A stretch of 64,000 nucleotides of DNA from NCBI GenBank assembly GCA_013416395.1, contig JACCEP010000002.1, forward strand, positions 248,001 to 312,000, in the 5' to 3' direction. The DNA is from Alcaligenaceae bacterium. GTDB taxonomy: Bacteria > Pseudomonadota > Gammaproteobacteria > Burkholderiales > Burkholderiaceae_B. Under the pieces are notes generated by a model. That model ran no database searches and had not been told where the DNA came from. It saw nothing but the letters and a program-made list of their open reading frames with translations. The position numbers and the translations under genes were made by a program. Shown here piece by piece: positions 44,881 to 53,586 of the stretch; the first letter of the stretch is position 1, and the number at the start of each line of letters is the position of its first letter.

Positions 44881-44898
44881 AATGGCGAGTTAACCGAC

Positions 44899-45216
44899 AT
44901 GAGTCAGAACCCAACAACACTTTCTCCCGATCAACTGCGCGCACACGCCAGCGAGGCATGTGCGCTGCTAAAAACACTGGCTAATGAAGATCGTCTTCTG
45001 TTGCTGTGTCAGTTAAGCGTGGCACCGCAGAACGTCAGCGAGCTTGAGTCTGCGCTTGGCATCCGCCAGCCAACACTGTCGCAGCAATTGGCTGTGTTGC
45101 GGCAAGAAGGCGTGGTCGCCACCGAAAAGCGCGGCAAGTACGTTTATTACCACTTGGCCAGCGACGAAGTTGTCCAGATCATGCGCACGCTTTGGGGCAT
45201 TTATTGCGCCCCGTGA
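44899..45216 (+). CDS. ArsR-family regulator with BigR/SqrR-type cysteines
   Basis: A 105-residue winged-helix repressor. The recognition helix is IRQPTLSQQLAVLRQEGVV. C37 (LLLLCQL) and C103 (GIYCAP) lie 66 residues apart, the same spacing as the redox pair in BigR (C42/C108) and SqrR, which form a sulfide/persulfide-sensitive link. There is no ArsR metal box. ATG 44899 follows the AT-rich promoter; an upstream TTG is less likely. It heads a run with AhpD-like and DsrE genes and lies near an SQR-like gene, all fitting sulfide sensing. Confidence 0.85.
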   Translation: MSQNPTTLSPDQLRAHASEACALLKTLANEDRLLLLCQLSVAPQNVSELESALGIRQPTLSQQLAVLRQEGVVATEKRGKYVYYHLASDEVVQIMRTLWGIYCAP

Positions 45217-45277
45217 CTGTCGCCCGTATTGGTTCGTCGCTAACTTTGCTGTTCCCGTCGATGATAAAGGAGTCTCC

Positions 45278-45643
45278 ATGACGACACACTACAAGGACTT
45301 AACGCAGGAAGTAAAAGGCAATCTGGCTGCATTGCATAAAACAGTGCCACAAGTTATGAAAGGCTTTGGTGAACTGGGCAAGGCGGCCCTGGCCCCTGGT
45401 GCGCTTGACGCTAAAACCAAAGAGCTAATTGCACTTGCGATCGGCGTGGCAGCACGCTGCGACGGTTGTATTGGATTCCACACGCAGGCGTTGGTGCGCC
45501 TGGAGGCAACGCGTGAAGAAGTATTTGAGGCGCTAGGCGTTGCTGTTTACATGGGTGGCGGTCCAGCCACGATGTATGCCTCGAACGCTGCTGCGGCATT
45601 CGAAGAGTTTTCTGAAGAAACAGCCCTTATTGGAGATCGTTGA
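45278..45643 (+). CDS. AhpD-like carboxymuconolactone decarboxylase family protein
   Basis: A 121-residue protein with the CMD/AhpD fold. The redox motif is CDGCIGFH (CxxCxxxH) in LAIGVAARCDGCIGFHTQALVRLEATREEVFEALGVAVYMGGGPA. Such proteins are peroxidase-linked thiol enzymes. The start ATG 45278 has AAAGGAG upstream. It lies 61 bp after the ArsR gene and 1 bp before the DsrE gene, so the three likely form one transcript. A role in sulfide or peroxide stress is inferred from context. Confidence 0.88.
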   Translation: MTTHYKDLTQEVKGNLAALHKTVPQVMKGFGELGKAALAPGALDAKTKELIALAIGVAARCDGCIGFHTQALVRLEATREEVFEALGVAVYMGGGPATMYASNAAAAFEEFSEETALIGDR

Positions 45644-45644
45644 T

Positions 45645-46016
45645 ATGACACCAACTGATTACGTAACCACCGTATTCGATGGCAAGAGCAACCCCGAGAA
45701 AGTTACCGTAACCTTTACCATGGCGCTTAATGCGGTGCTCAAGGGGTATAGCAGCACTGTTATTCTTATGGTCGAGGCCGTTGAGCTCGGCAAGCCCGAT
45801 GCGATGAAGGGCATGGATATCGGCGCGCCCTTTGAGCCAGTTCAAGACTTGCTCGAAAAGTATTTGGAAAAGGGTGGGCAGGTTGCCATTTGTGGCGCGT
45901 GCATGATTCACAATGGCATGAACGCCGGGCAAATGGACCCCAGGTATCCAGTGATCACAGCGCCTGATGTGATTGACCTGTTGATGGGAGCCAAGGGGTC
46001 ATTGCAGGTTACCTGA
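45645..46016 (+). CDS. DsrE-family sulfur-transfer-like protein
   Basis: A 123-residue DsrE/DsrF-like protein. The strand-helix core is KVTVTFTMALNAVLKGYSSTVILMVEAVELG, and the cysteines lie in QVAICGACMIHNGM. DsrE-type proteins carry or relay sulfane sulfur. The ATG is 1 bp after the TGA of the AhpD-like gene. Its 3' end overlaps the convergent kinase gene by 18 bp. Link to persulfide handling is inferred from the BigR-like regulator. Confidence 0.85.
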   Translation: MTPTDYVTTVFDGKSNPEKVTVTFTMALNAVLKGYSSTVILMVEAVELGKPDAMKGMDIGAPFEPVQDLLEKYLEKGGQVAICGACMIHNGMNAGQMDPRYPVITAPDVIDLLMGAKGSLQVT

Positions 46017-47417
46017 GCGCCCTTGCGTGAGGTTGCCTGAGACCCCGATAGCGGGCAGGCACATGCTTGCCCGCAGCCCCGGTCTGGCATCGGCAAACTC
46101 TAGCCAGCCTTGGTGCAAAGCCATGATGGCCCGTACACTTGCCAAACCCAGGCCGTGCCCGGAAACACTGGCGTCAAGGCGATAAAAGCGGGTGCCCACG
46201 CGGTCAAATTCAGTGGCGGGTATGCCCGCGCCGTCATCGCTGATGGCAACCCGGGCACAACCCATATTGTCAACGAACACCCTAATGGTGACGCCGGTGC
46301 GGGCATGTTTCAGCCCGTTCTCAATCAGGTTTGCGCACGCGCTGGCCAGTAGGTCGGCATCGCCAGGCACCCAGATCGGTGCGCTTGGTTTCAGCTCCAG
46401 GGTTTTTCCCTCTTCTTCTGCCACCGCCGAGTACATTTCAAACACATCCTCAACAATGACATCGAGCCGTCGTGAGCGAAACGTCTGACGCCGCACGCCT
46501 GCTTCGATTTCGGCAAGCTGCAGCATTTTTCCAAACAGCACGTTCAGTGACTCGATTTCTTCCATTGCGGCGGCAGCTGCCTGGCGCATTTCTTCGGGGC
46601 TGGTGCTGGGTTGCAATGCCAGGCGAAGGCGACCCGTGACGCGTGTAAGCGGCGTACGCAGGTTATGTGCAATGGTGTCTGAAACATGCCGGACGCCATT
46701 CATCAATGCTTCGATTCTGTCGAGCATGGTGTTGATGTCTTGATTCAGCAACGTAAATTCGTCTTCAGCATGTGAAATAGGAATGCGCTGTGACAACTGG
46801 CCTGCACTGACCTTTTTGGTAATCTGCCGTATGGTTCCTACCCGGTACTCCAGTTCGCGCCTGAATATATAGGCCCCGAGCATGACGAGTACCATGGCCA
46901 GCACAATGGCTGCCGCAATGCCTTGCAGTATGAGGGTAGTAACGTTGTCTATTTCGCTTAAATCTTGCCCCACAAACAAGATGGAGCCATCAGCCAGGTG
47001 ATAGGCAATAAAGTGACCGGGCTGACGGTTGCCACCCCTGTAGATATCACCTTCAAACAGGCCAAGATAAGTGGGCTGCGAAGTGGGAAGCGCGTCGATG
47101 TTTCCGGCCAGCTTGTGGTATTGCGCGTCAACCAGCAAATAAGCCTGGCGTTCTGAGTCGATGCGGTCTGAGACGGTAAGGTTGATGGCCTTGATCAGGC
47201 CAGCGCGACCCTGGTCTTCGAATACGATTGCCATACGTTGCGCCGTAGCGTTTATCTGCTGATATCGCTGTGTGTGCAATGCGCCCATCACCTGAAAATA
47301 AATAAAGGCGAGCAGAATAAGAGTGGTCAGTATCGCCAGCAGGCCGTAGTTAAAGGTTAGCCGAAACGAAATAGAATTCCACAGACGTGCGTAAGTGCGT
47401 TTGAGCGGCCTGATCAT
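45999..47417 (-). CDS. Sensor histidine kinase
   Basis: A 472-residue membrane kinase. Two membrane segments lie at about 17-42 and 163-190, with a periplasmic domain of about 120 residues between them. HAMP follows, then the H-box HVSDTIAHNLRTPLTRVTGRLRLAL (Asn replaces the usual Asp-Glu after His). N-box ANLIENGLKHA and G1 DDGAGIP precede GHGLGLA. It overlaps the regulator gene by 4 bp. The signal is unknown; the position inside the sulfur/redox cluster is suggestive only. Confidence 0.9.
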   Translation of the reverse strand: MIRPLKRTYARLWNSISFRLTFNYGLLAILTTLILLAFIYFQVMGALHTQRYQQINATAQRMAIVFEDQGRAGLIKAINLTVSDRIDSERQAYLLVDAQYHKLAGNIDALPTSQPTYLGLFEGDIYRGGNRQPGHFIAYHLADGSILFVGQDLSEIDNVTTLILQGIAAAIVLAMVLVMLGAYIFRRELEYRVGTIRQITKKVSAGQLSQRIPISHAEDEFTLLNQDINTMLDRIEALMNGVRHVSDTIAHNLRTPLTRVTGRLRLALQPSTSPEEMRQAAAAAMEEIESLNVLFGKMLQLAEIEAGVRRQTFRSRRLDVIVEDVFEMYSAVAEEEGKTLELKPSAPIWVPGDADLLASACANLIENGLKHARTGVTIRVFVDNMGCARVAISDDGAGIPATEFDRVGTRFYRLDASVSGHGLGLASVRAIMALHQGWLEFADARPGLRASMCLPAIGVSGNLTQGRSGNLQ

Positions 47418-48130
47418 TGCTGCTGGGTGGGCATGGGCTGTTCGTCTGGAAGCCGGTCTGAGAGCATATAGCCCGCTCCGCGCACTGTATGGATCATGGG
47501 GGTGTCAAAATCACCATCGATTTTGCGACGCAGTCGGCTTACCTGTACGTCAATAACATTAGACTGAGGGTCAAATCGATAATCCCATACGGCTTCCAAC
47601 AACATGGTGCGCGTTACCACGCTGTGTGCATTAAGCATGAGGTGTGTCAAAAGCCTGAACTCGCGCGGCTGCAGCGCAATAACGCGGCCTGCGCGACTGG
47701 TTTCCCGGGTAGCCAGATTGGCTGTTAGTTCGCCCACACGTAATTCACGAACATTGTCGTCTGCTTGCGATCGTCTTATGAGCGCCTTCAGGCGGGCTAC
47801 CAGTTCGGAAAACGAAAATGGCTTGACGAGGTAGTCATCGCCGCCGGCTTCCAGCCCGCTGATGCGATCATCAATGGCTGAGAGTGCACTGAGCACCAGT
47901 ACAGGGGTTTTTTTGCCCAGAGCGCGCAAGGTTGAAAGAATGGCCAGCCCGTCAATGTCGCCGGGCAGCATGCGGTCAAGAATAATGGCGTCCCAGTTAG
48001 ATCGTGTGGCGGCATCGAGGCCTGACCTGCCATCATGACAGGCCACGGCGACATGGCCCAGCTCGCGCAGGCCGTTGACGATATAACGCGCGTTTTCGCG
48101 GTCATCTTCGATGATGAGACAGTGCCACAT
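47414..48130 (-). CDS. OmpR-family response regulator
   Basis: A 238-residue regulator of the QseB/CusR type. The receiver has CLIIEDDRENARYIVNGL, the phospho-Asp is in AIILDRMLPGDIDG and Lys in LVKPFSFSEL. The winged helix has LQPREFRLLTHLMLNAHSVVTRTMLLEAVWDYRFDPQSNVIDVQVSRLRRKID. ATG 48130 gives the standard start. It is translationally coupled to the kinase (ATGA). The TetR gene lies divergently 291 bp away. Confidence 0.92.
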   Translation of the reverse strand: MWHCLIIEDDRENARYIVNGLRELGHVAVACHDGRSGLDAATRSNWDAIILDRMLPGDIDGLAILSTLRALGKKTPVLVLSALSAIDDRISGLEAGGDDYLVKPFSFSELVARLKALIRRSQADDNVRELRVGELTANLATRETSRAGRVIALQPREFRLLTHLMLNAHSVVTRTMLLEAVWDYRFDPQSNVIDVQVSRLRRKIDGDFDTPMIHTVRGAGYMLSDRLPDEQPMPTQQQ

Positions 48131-48392
48131 GGTTATGTTCCGGTTTCGCCTGCGTAGGGGCGAGGTGTGAGCTCGCAGGGCAGTGTGGGCAGCATCGGTA
48201 AAGCCGTGAAGCGCCGTCTGCACAGGCGCACGATAACACTGGCCCGGCTCTATTTTAAGCTGGCATGCAGGCAATGTACGCTAGTTGCACAAAGGCCGGG
48301 TAAATTGCATGCCTGTGGCGGTCGCAGTAATCATGACAACCTGCAGATATCAAGAGAAAACACCGTGGTTCAAGGGAAAACCCCATGATATC

Positions 48393-48410
48393 AGAACGAA
48401 TATTCGTTCT
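48393..48410. promoter_or_regulatory. TetR operator at its own gene
   Basis: AGAACGAATATTCGTTCT is an 18-bp perfect palindrome (8-bp arms, 2-bp centre) 11 bp before the TetR ATG. The same arms occur at 49155-49174 before the SQR-like gene. Position and identity make autoregulation by this TetR very likely. Confidence 0.8.
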
Positions 48411-48421
48411 ATTATTATTTT

Positions 48422-49039
48422 ATGCTTCAGACACCCTCTCGCCTTTTTCCTGATATGAGTTCACGCAGCGTCTGCACTCTGCGTGCGGCTTTGCGTCTGT
48501 TCAATGAAAAAGGCTATTTCAGCACCTCTGTACATGAAATTGTGGCCGAGGCTGGGGTGTCTGTAGGTTTTGCTTACCATCACTTTTCCGACAAAAAGGG
48601 CATGGCCCAGGCACTGTTTGGCCACTTGCTGGCCGGAATGGGCGATTTGCTTGACGCCATAGAGCACGAATACGAAACAGCCCAGGATCGCTGTTCCGCC
48701 GTTATTCGTATGCTGTTTGATCTCACCGAGAACGAGCCTGATGCCATGGGTTTTATTATTCATGCCAGGCATCGCGAGTTTCTTCCTGCTGAAAAATCTA
48801 TTTGTTCTACCGATGCTTTTGTACGCATGCGCCGCTTTGTGGCTGAGGGCATAGAACGGGGTGAGATCGAGCCCATGGATGGTGTGGTGGCCGGAGCCAT
48901 GGTGTATGGCTCGGCCATACGCATGGTCTGTTTGCGGCTTGATGGGCTGGTGCCCGAGCCCTTGCATACGTATTTTGATTCACTATGGCAACGCACGTGG
49001 GCTTCTGTACAGGCCGGGCAAAGTGCCAGAGTCGGTTAA
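48422..49039 (+). CDS. TetR-family regulator of the SQR-like operon
   Basis: A 205-residue regulator. The helix-turn-helix (about residues 16-62) has ALRLFNEKGYFSTSVHEIVAEAGVSVGFAYHHFSDKKGMAQALFGHLL. The C-terminal half is helical and ligand-binding with several Cys. ATG 48422 lies right behind the palindrome without a Shine-Dalgarno, so the message may be nearly leaderless, or ATG 48455 is used. The two matching palindromes define a local regulon of itself and the SQR-like/DUF1641 genes. The ligand is unknown. Confidence 0.88.
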   Translation: MLQTPSRLFPDMSSRSVCTLRAALRLFNEKGYFSTSVHEIVAEAGVSVGFAYHHFSDKKGMAQALFGHLLAGMGDLLDAIEHEYETAQDRCSAVIRMLFDLTENEPDAMGFIIHARHREFLPAEKSICSTDAFVRMRRFVAEGIERGEIEPMDGVVAGAMVYGSAIRMVCLRLDGLVPEPLHTYFDSLWQRTWASVQAGQSARVG

Positions 49040-49154
49040 CCCACGTCAAACGAAATAACTACGCTGCATGAACGTTTTGCACGGCAAAGCTTCTGTAGCT
49101 CACGCGACATCTATTGAGCAGTCCACCGCAGTGTCTGATTTTTTTACCCCGTGC

Positions 49155-49174
49155 CAGAACGAACGTTCGTTCTG
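49155..49174. promoter_or_regulatory. TetR operator at the SQR-like gene
   Basis: CAGAACGAACGTTCGTTCTG is a perfect 20-bp palindrome with the same AGAACGAA/TTCGTTCT arms and 2-bp centre as the site at 48393-48410. It lies 30 bp before the SQR-like ATG, over the expected promoter. Confidence 0.8.
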
Positions 49175-49203
49175 ATGTAGGCTTACACCGAAGGAGACAT
49201 AAA

Positions 49204-50394
49204 ATGGCGCACCATATAGTGATTGTTGGGGGTGGGATAGGCGGCACCATGACGGCCAATCATCTCGTCACCAAAATGTATCCTGAGATTCGCTCAGGCA
49301 AGGTCAAGGTAACACTGGTTTCAAATTCGCCCTGGCATTATTACAAGCCCGCGTTCATGTACGTGGCCTTCAACAGTTTTTTCCGGGATGAACTGCGCCG
49401 CTCGCAGCGCGGGCTGCTTAGGCCAGAGATTGATTTTCAGTTGGAAGAGGTGACGCAATTTGATTTTCAGGCCAGCAAGCTTCACTGTCGCAGTGGCAAA
49501 ACCCTGGGCTATGACCACTTGGTTGTTTCAACGGGCTGTATTCCGTCACCTGAACGCATAGAGGGGCTAAAAGAGGGTGGCGATCACTTTTATCAGCATG
49601 CGCCGGCCCGTCAGCTGGCTGACAAATTGGCCACCATCGAAAAAGGCCGTATTTTTATTACGGTGACGTTTCCCAAGACACATAACGTACCTCATCAATG
49701 CGGCATTGCGCCCATAGAAACTACGCTTATGCTGGATGAGCTGTTGCGCAAGCGCGGCGTGAGGGACCAGATAGAGATCGTATACACCTACCCCACGGTT
49801 TCACAGCTATTGCGCAACTGCCTGTTTTTGCAAAAAGATACGTGCGAAGTGCTGCCAACCATTTTTGAGCAAAAAGGCATCAAGCATCAGCGTGGATTTA
49901 CGCTGGAGCGGGTCGATCCCGATCGCAAGATCGCTTATTCAGAAGAAGGCAAGGAAGAGTCGTTCGATATTCTCATGGCGACGCCGCCCATACGTGCAGT
50001 GCAGGCGGTGCGTGACTCAGGCATTTCACAGGCTGCAGACGATGAGGGTTGGTTGCCGACAGACCATGAAACCATGAAGGTGGTGGGCCTGGATAACGTA
50101 TATGTGTTGGGCGATACCGTCGATCTTCCGGTGAGCAAAGCCGGCGGCTCATGCCATAGCCAGTCTCCGGTCGTCGTTAATAACCTGGCATCTGAGATCA
50201 GGCATGGGCGTACCTGCGATGCCTATGAGGGGCGCGTGGTCGCCATCGCTCAAATGGGTCTGGAAAATGGCATGCCTCTCTGGTATGACTATCAGGATGA
50301 TGTAAAACCCACGCCGCCGAACAAGCTTGGCGGGCTGATGCGCAAGGGCTTTAACAGGGGCGTGTATTGGGCGGTCGCGCGCGGTCTGGTCTGA
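49204..50394 (+). CDS. Sulfide:quinone oxidoreductase-like flavoprotein
   Basis: A 396-residue NAD(P)/FAD two-Rossmann flavoprotein. The FAD motif is IVIVGGGIGGTMTANHL (residues 5-21), and the second site is NVYVLGDTVDLPVSKAGG. Candidate redox cysteines are C112, C166 (PHQCGIAPIE), C317 and C337. The conserved late Cys of classical SQR (after YxGYxSC) is not seen, so activity on sulfide is uncertain. A C-terminal amphipathic end could touch the membrane. ATG 49204 follows AAGGAG. It is under the TetR palindrome and followed by DUF1641, a common partner. Confidence 0.75.
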   Translation: MAHHIVIVGGGIGGTMTANHLVTKMYPEIRSGKVKVTLVSNSPWHYYKPAFMYVAFNSFFRDELRRSQRGLLRPEIDFQLEEVTQFDFQASKLHCRSGKTLGYDHLVVSTGCIPSPERIEGLKEGGDHFYQHAPARQLADKLATIEKGRIFITVTFPKTHNVPHQCGIAPIETTLMLDELLRKRGVRDQIEIVYTYPTVSQLLRNCLFLQKDTCEVLPTIFEQKGIKHQRGFTLERVDPDRKIAYSEEGKEESFDILMATPPIRAVQAVRDSGISQAADDEGWLPTDHETMKVVGLDNVYVLGDTVDLPVSKAGGSCHSQSPVVVNNLASEIRHGRTCDAYEGRVVAIAQMGLENGMPLWYDYQDDVKPTPPNKLGGLMRKGFNRGVYWAVARGLV

Positions 50395-50565
50395 CTTCCT
50401 GCGCCATAAATATCTATAACCAGCCACCAGGCCTTGCGAGCCGACAGCCCGCAAACCTTGCAGCGCAGCGTCTTGTCCGGATACGGCAGCGCAGGCGGCT
50501 GCCTTCTATGGGCCTGGTTGGCCGTCGTGCATGACGGCAGTAACTGCAAACACGGGGAGACAATA

Positions 50566-51081
50566 ATGGATTCGAAAATAAATCAGACGGCACAGCAACC
50601 CACTTACTTGAGACCGGATAAGGCGGCTTCGGCTGAAGCGATGGAAAACACCAGCCAGATACCTGGCCAGCAGGTTGATCAGAAAGCAGGCTTGGACAGC
50701 CTTTTGCTTGACGATGCATCAATCAACGGGTTGCAAGAGCTGGTCGACAAAATTGAACCGCTGCTTGCAGGTGGGCGGCTGACGCGTATTGTGGATTTGC
50801 TGTCTGTCACGGCCGATATGGTTGATATGACCGATGCCTATATGGTGGAGAAGCTGGCTCGTGCAGTTGAGGATGTGACGGCGGCCGCGTGGACGACCGG
50901 AAATGCAGCGCGGATGGCACGGGAGCAGGTAAGCGCCATGCCTGAGCCGCCGACGCTGATCGGCTTGCTGCGCATGGCACGCGAACCCGAGGTAAGGCGT
51001 GGCCTGTCCTTTATGCTTGCCATGGCGGGCGTGCTGGGCAAAGGTATGCCGCACGATAACCTCGACTATACGCAAGACTGA
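50566..51081 (+). CDS. DUF1641-domain protein
   Basis: A 171-residue helical protein. The N-terminal 45 residues are polar and disordered-looking. The DUF1641 core includes LQELVDKIEPLLAGGRLTRIVDLLSV and the C-terminal PPTLIGLLRMAREPEVRRGLSFMLAMAGVLGKGM. Proteins of this type accompany SQR-like flavoproteins and some formate dehydrogenases and are of unknown function. ATG 50566 follows GGGGAGA. It lies 171 bp after the flavoprotein and is probably cotranscribed. Confidence 0.82.
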   Translation: MDSKINQTAQQPTYLRPDKAASAEAMENTSQIPGQQVDQKAGLDSLLLDDASINGLQELVDKIEPLLAGGRLTRIVDLLSVTADMVDMTDAYMVEKLARAVEDVTAAAWTTGNAARMAREQVSAMPEPPTLIGLLRMAREPEVRRGLSFMLAMAGVLGKGMPHDNLDYTQD

Positions 51082-51294
51082 GTCAACGCCACGGGTAAGG
51101 CACCGTCCGATGGAGCACAAGCACATGTGGATCTATGGTTCGCATGTGCTTTTTATGACGGCGATCAGATCAGCATGCCGTGGTTGGCCGATGCAGCTCA
51201 CGCGGTGGCGTGTTAATGCTATCTTAGTGCCCATTGTTAACTGATTTACCGCTTGGTCCTCCTTAGTGAGTACGTGGTATGCGAGGAGTGGCTG

Positions 51295-52104
51295 ATGAGC
51301 CAGGGTGTGACGTTGGGGCCGTTGTCCTTACCTTTCAGTGTGCTGCTGTTGGTCGTGTCAGCAATTTTGGCCCTGCTGCTCGCCCGCCGCATTGCGGGTA
51401 GCGCGCGTGCGCAAGTAGAAGGGCTGCTTTACCGCGGCTTGCTGCTGGGGCTGTTTGCGTCCAGGCTGGCGTTTGTGGCGCAGTACTTTGACGCTTATAG
51501 CCGCCATCCGTTAAGCATGCTGGACATTCGCGATGGCGGGTGGCAGCCGTGGGCAGGGCTGGTCGCGGTCTGGGTGTACGTAATGTGGCTGGCCTGGCGA
51601 GCCAAACCTCTGCGCAAGGCCATGCTGGCTGGTGTCATGACGTTTACCGTGGTGTGGCTGGCTGGCACCTTGCTGGTCGGTGTCGAGCAGCAGCAAGCAA
51701 GAGCTTTACCTGAATTTTCGGCGACCTTAATGGGTGGCGGGCAGGTTGCGCTGCAGAGCTATGCCGGCAAGCCCACGGTTATCAATTTATGGGCCAGTTG
51801 GTGCCCGCCGTGCCGACGTGAGATGCCTGTTTTTGAGCAGGTTCAGAAAGAGCGTCCGGAGATCAATATTGTTATGCTCAATCAGGGTGAGTCTGCAGAG
51901 CAGGTGCAGCAGTTTCTGCAAGCCAATAAACTGGAATTGCGTGAAGTGCTGCTGGACGCAAGAGGTGATGTCGCCAAATCTTTTGGGCAGCGCGGCCTGC
52001 CCGCCACGTTGTTTTTTGACGCCAATGGGCGGCTGATGGATATGCGTCTGGGTGAGTTGTCGTATGCAACCTTAACGCATCGCATAAACGCCGTTGCACC
52101 ATAA
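51295..52104 (+). CDS. TlpA-like thioredoxin fused to an Lgt-like membrane domain
   Basis: A 269-residue protein. Residues about 1-130 hold four hydrophobic segments that resemble part of prolipoprotein diacylglyceryl transferase (GPLSLPFSVLLLV, then ASRLAFVAQYFDAYSRHPLSMLDIRDGG). The thioredoxin domain follows, with WASWCPPCRREMPVFEQV and cis-Pro GLPATLFF. The Lgt catalytic His/Arg core is not recognisable, so the membrane part is probably only an anchor. The thiol domain would face the periplasm. GAGGAG precedes ATG 51295. It lies after the SQR-like/DUF1641 genes. Confidence 0.8.
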   Translation: MSQGVTLGPLSLPFSVLLLVVSAILALLLARRIAGSARAQVEGLLYRGLLLGLFASRLAFVAQYFDAYSRHPLSMLDIRDGGWQPWAGLVAVWVYVMWLAWRAKPLRKAMLAGVMTFTVVWLAGTLLVGVEQQQARALPEFSATLMGGGQVALQSYAGKPTVINLWASWCPPCRREMPVFEQVQKERPEINIVMLNQGESAEQVQQFLQANKLELREVLLDARGDVAKSFGQRGLPATLFFDANGRLMDMRLGELSYATLTHRINAVAP

Positions 52105-52319
52105 GCTTGCCTTGCTCCCGAGGTCAAAATAAAAACCAGCAGGGTTCGGCGCCTTGCCGCGATTAATGTCCGAGCTGAAACGGATGCTCGCCACCAGTCT
52201 GTAGGCTGGTCGCCAGCCAGGCGTGCAGATTCGGTATTATTATGCAGGCGGCTTTGCCGAACAGTACTATCGTCGTATTGCCCTCAGGCGTGTGCTTTGA
52301 GGTTACACGGAGCACCCCG

Positions 52320-53480
52320 ATGAGCGCGTTGCGCGTTTTCCTTATACGTACCAACCAGCCCATGCTTGAGCTGGAAAGCCCGCCTCACGTAACGCCAGAA
52401 GATGGTTTCATCTGGCTGGCCGTGGAGCGCGAGCAGGTTCGCCAGCATCTGGAAGCGCTGCAGGTCACATTGCACCAGTTGACGGGCCTGCGCCTGCTTG
52501 ATCTGCATGTTTCTGATTTGCTCAATACGCATTTGCCGTCGCGGTTTGATTACACGTCCAGCTATAACCAGCTGGTATTCCGGCGTCTTGCCGATGCTGT
52601 GCCGGTGTCGGCGCCTACCGGTCAAACGGACGCCAAGGTGCCCAAAGCCAAAACGCATGCTGTTGCGCCGCTTGTTACCGGAAAGGCTCAGACCGAGCCG
52701 GTGGGCTTTGTAGCATTTGATAGGGTGCTGCTGAGCATACATCCAGATCATTGCACGGTCGTAGATACCTTTGTGCAGCGCCTGAGCCTGCTGGCTCCTG
52801 TCAATGACGGGCGCTCCGCAGCGGCGCAGCCAGGTAGTATGTCGCGCCTGCCTCTATCCCCCGCCGATCTCATGCTGCGGATAATCAGTCTAATGGTCGA
52901 TGCCTATCTCGATTTGCGCAAAACCATGAGCCAGCAACTTGATCATTGGCAATATCGCCTGCTGCAGGCAGATACACGTTTTGATGACTGGGACAGCTTG
53001 CTCAAGGCCAGGCAGGCGTTGCACCATCTGGATGATCTCTGTGATGATCAGCATGTAGCGCTCAGCGACTGGATGGATATGCTCGAGCAATGGCCTGCGG
53101 TCAGCAGCGAGCAGGAACGGCGTGAACGCGATTTACTTATGGTGCGTACGCGTGATGTGCTGGAGCATATTGAACGGGTGGTGCATCATATCCGCCAGCT
53201 TGAACGAAATGCCGAGACAGCCGTGCAAATCCATTTCAATATCCAGAGTAACCGAGCCAACGACGTGATGCGTACACTAACTGCCATCACGGCGGTGTTC
53301 TTGCCACTTAATCTCATCGCGGGTGTCTTTGGCATGAACTTTGTTGCCATACCCTGGTTGCAATCTCCGTTGGGGTTCTGGGGCACAATGACGGTCATGC
53401 TGATGATAGCGGTCGGCTTGCTGCTTTATTTTTCGCGCAAGCAGTATTTTTCAGATGACAAACAAGAGCGCAAACGTTAA
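52320..53480 (+). CDS. CorA-family divalent cation transporter
   Basis: A 386-residue CorA/ZntB-like protein. A long cytosolic domain with helices (about 1-320) ends in NDVMRTLTAITAVFLPLNLIAGVFGMNFVAIPWL, giving the first membrane helix and the GMN selectivity motif. A second helix (TMTVMLMIAVGLLLYFSRK) and a basic tail follow. It moves Mg2+, or Zn2+/Co2+ in relatives. ATG 52320 with an upstream GGAG was chosen; an ATG at 52242 would add 26 residues. Followed by the acetate sensor gene. Confidence 0.9.
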   Translation: MSALRVFLIRTNQPMLELESPPHVTPEDGFIWLAVEREQVRQHLEALQVTLHQLTGLRLLDLHVSDLLNTHLPSRFDYTSSYNQLVFRRLADAVPVSAPTGQTDAKVPKAKTHAVAPLVTGKAQTEPVGFVAFDRVLLSIHPDHCTVVDTFVQRLSLLAPVNDGRSAAAQPGSMSRLPLSPADLMLRIISLMVDAYLDLRKTMSQQLDHWQYRLLQADTRFDDWDSLLKARQALHHLDDLCDDQHVALSDWMDMLEQWPAVSSEQERRERDLLMVRTRDVLEHIERVVHHIRQLERNAETAVQIHFNIQSNRANDVMRTLTAITAVFLPLNLIAGVFGMNFVAIPWLQSPLGFWGTMTVMLMIAVGLLLYFSRKQYFSDDKQERKR

Positions 53481-53586
53481 CCGCAGTCAGATGCCGGGCA
53501 TGTGTGCAAAAGCCGCCGTCTAAAAAACCGAGAAGTGCGTCCACACATACAGTGATACAGACGATAACAACATAGGGAGACAAGAA

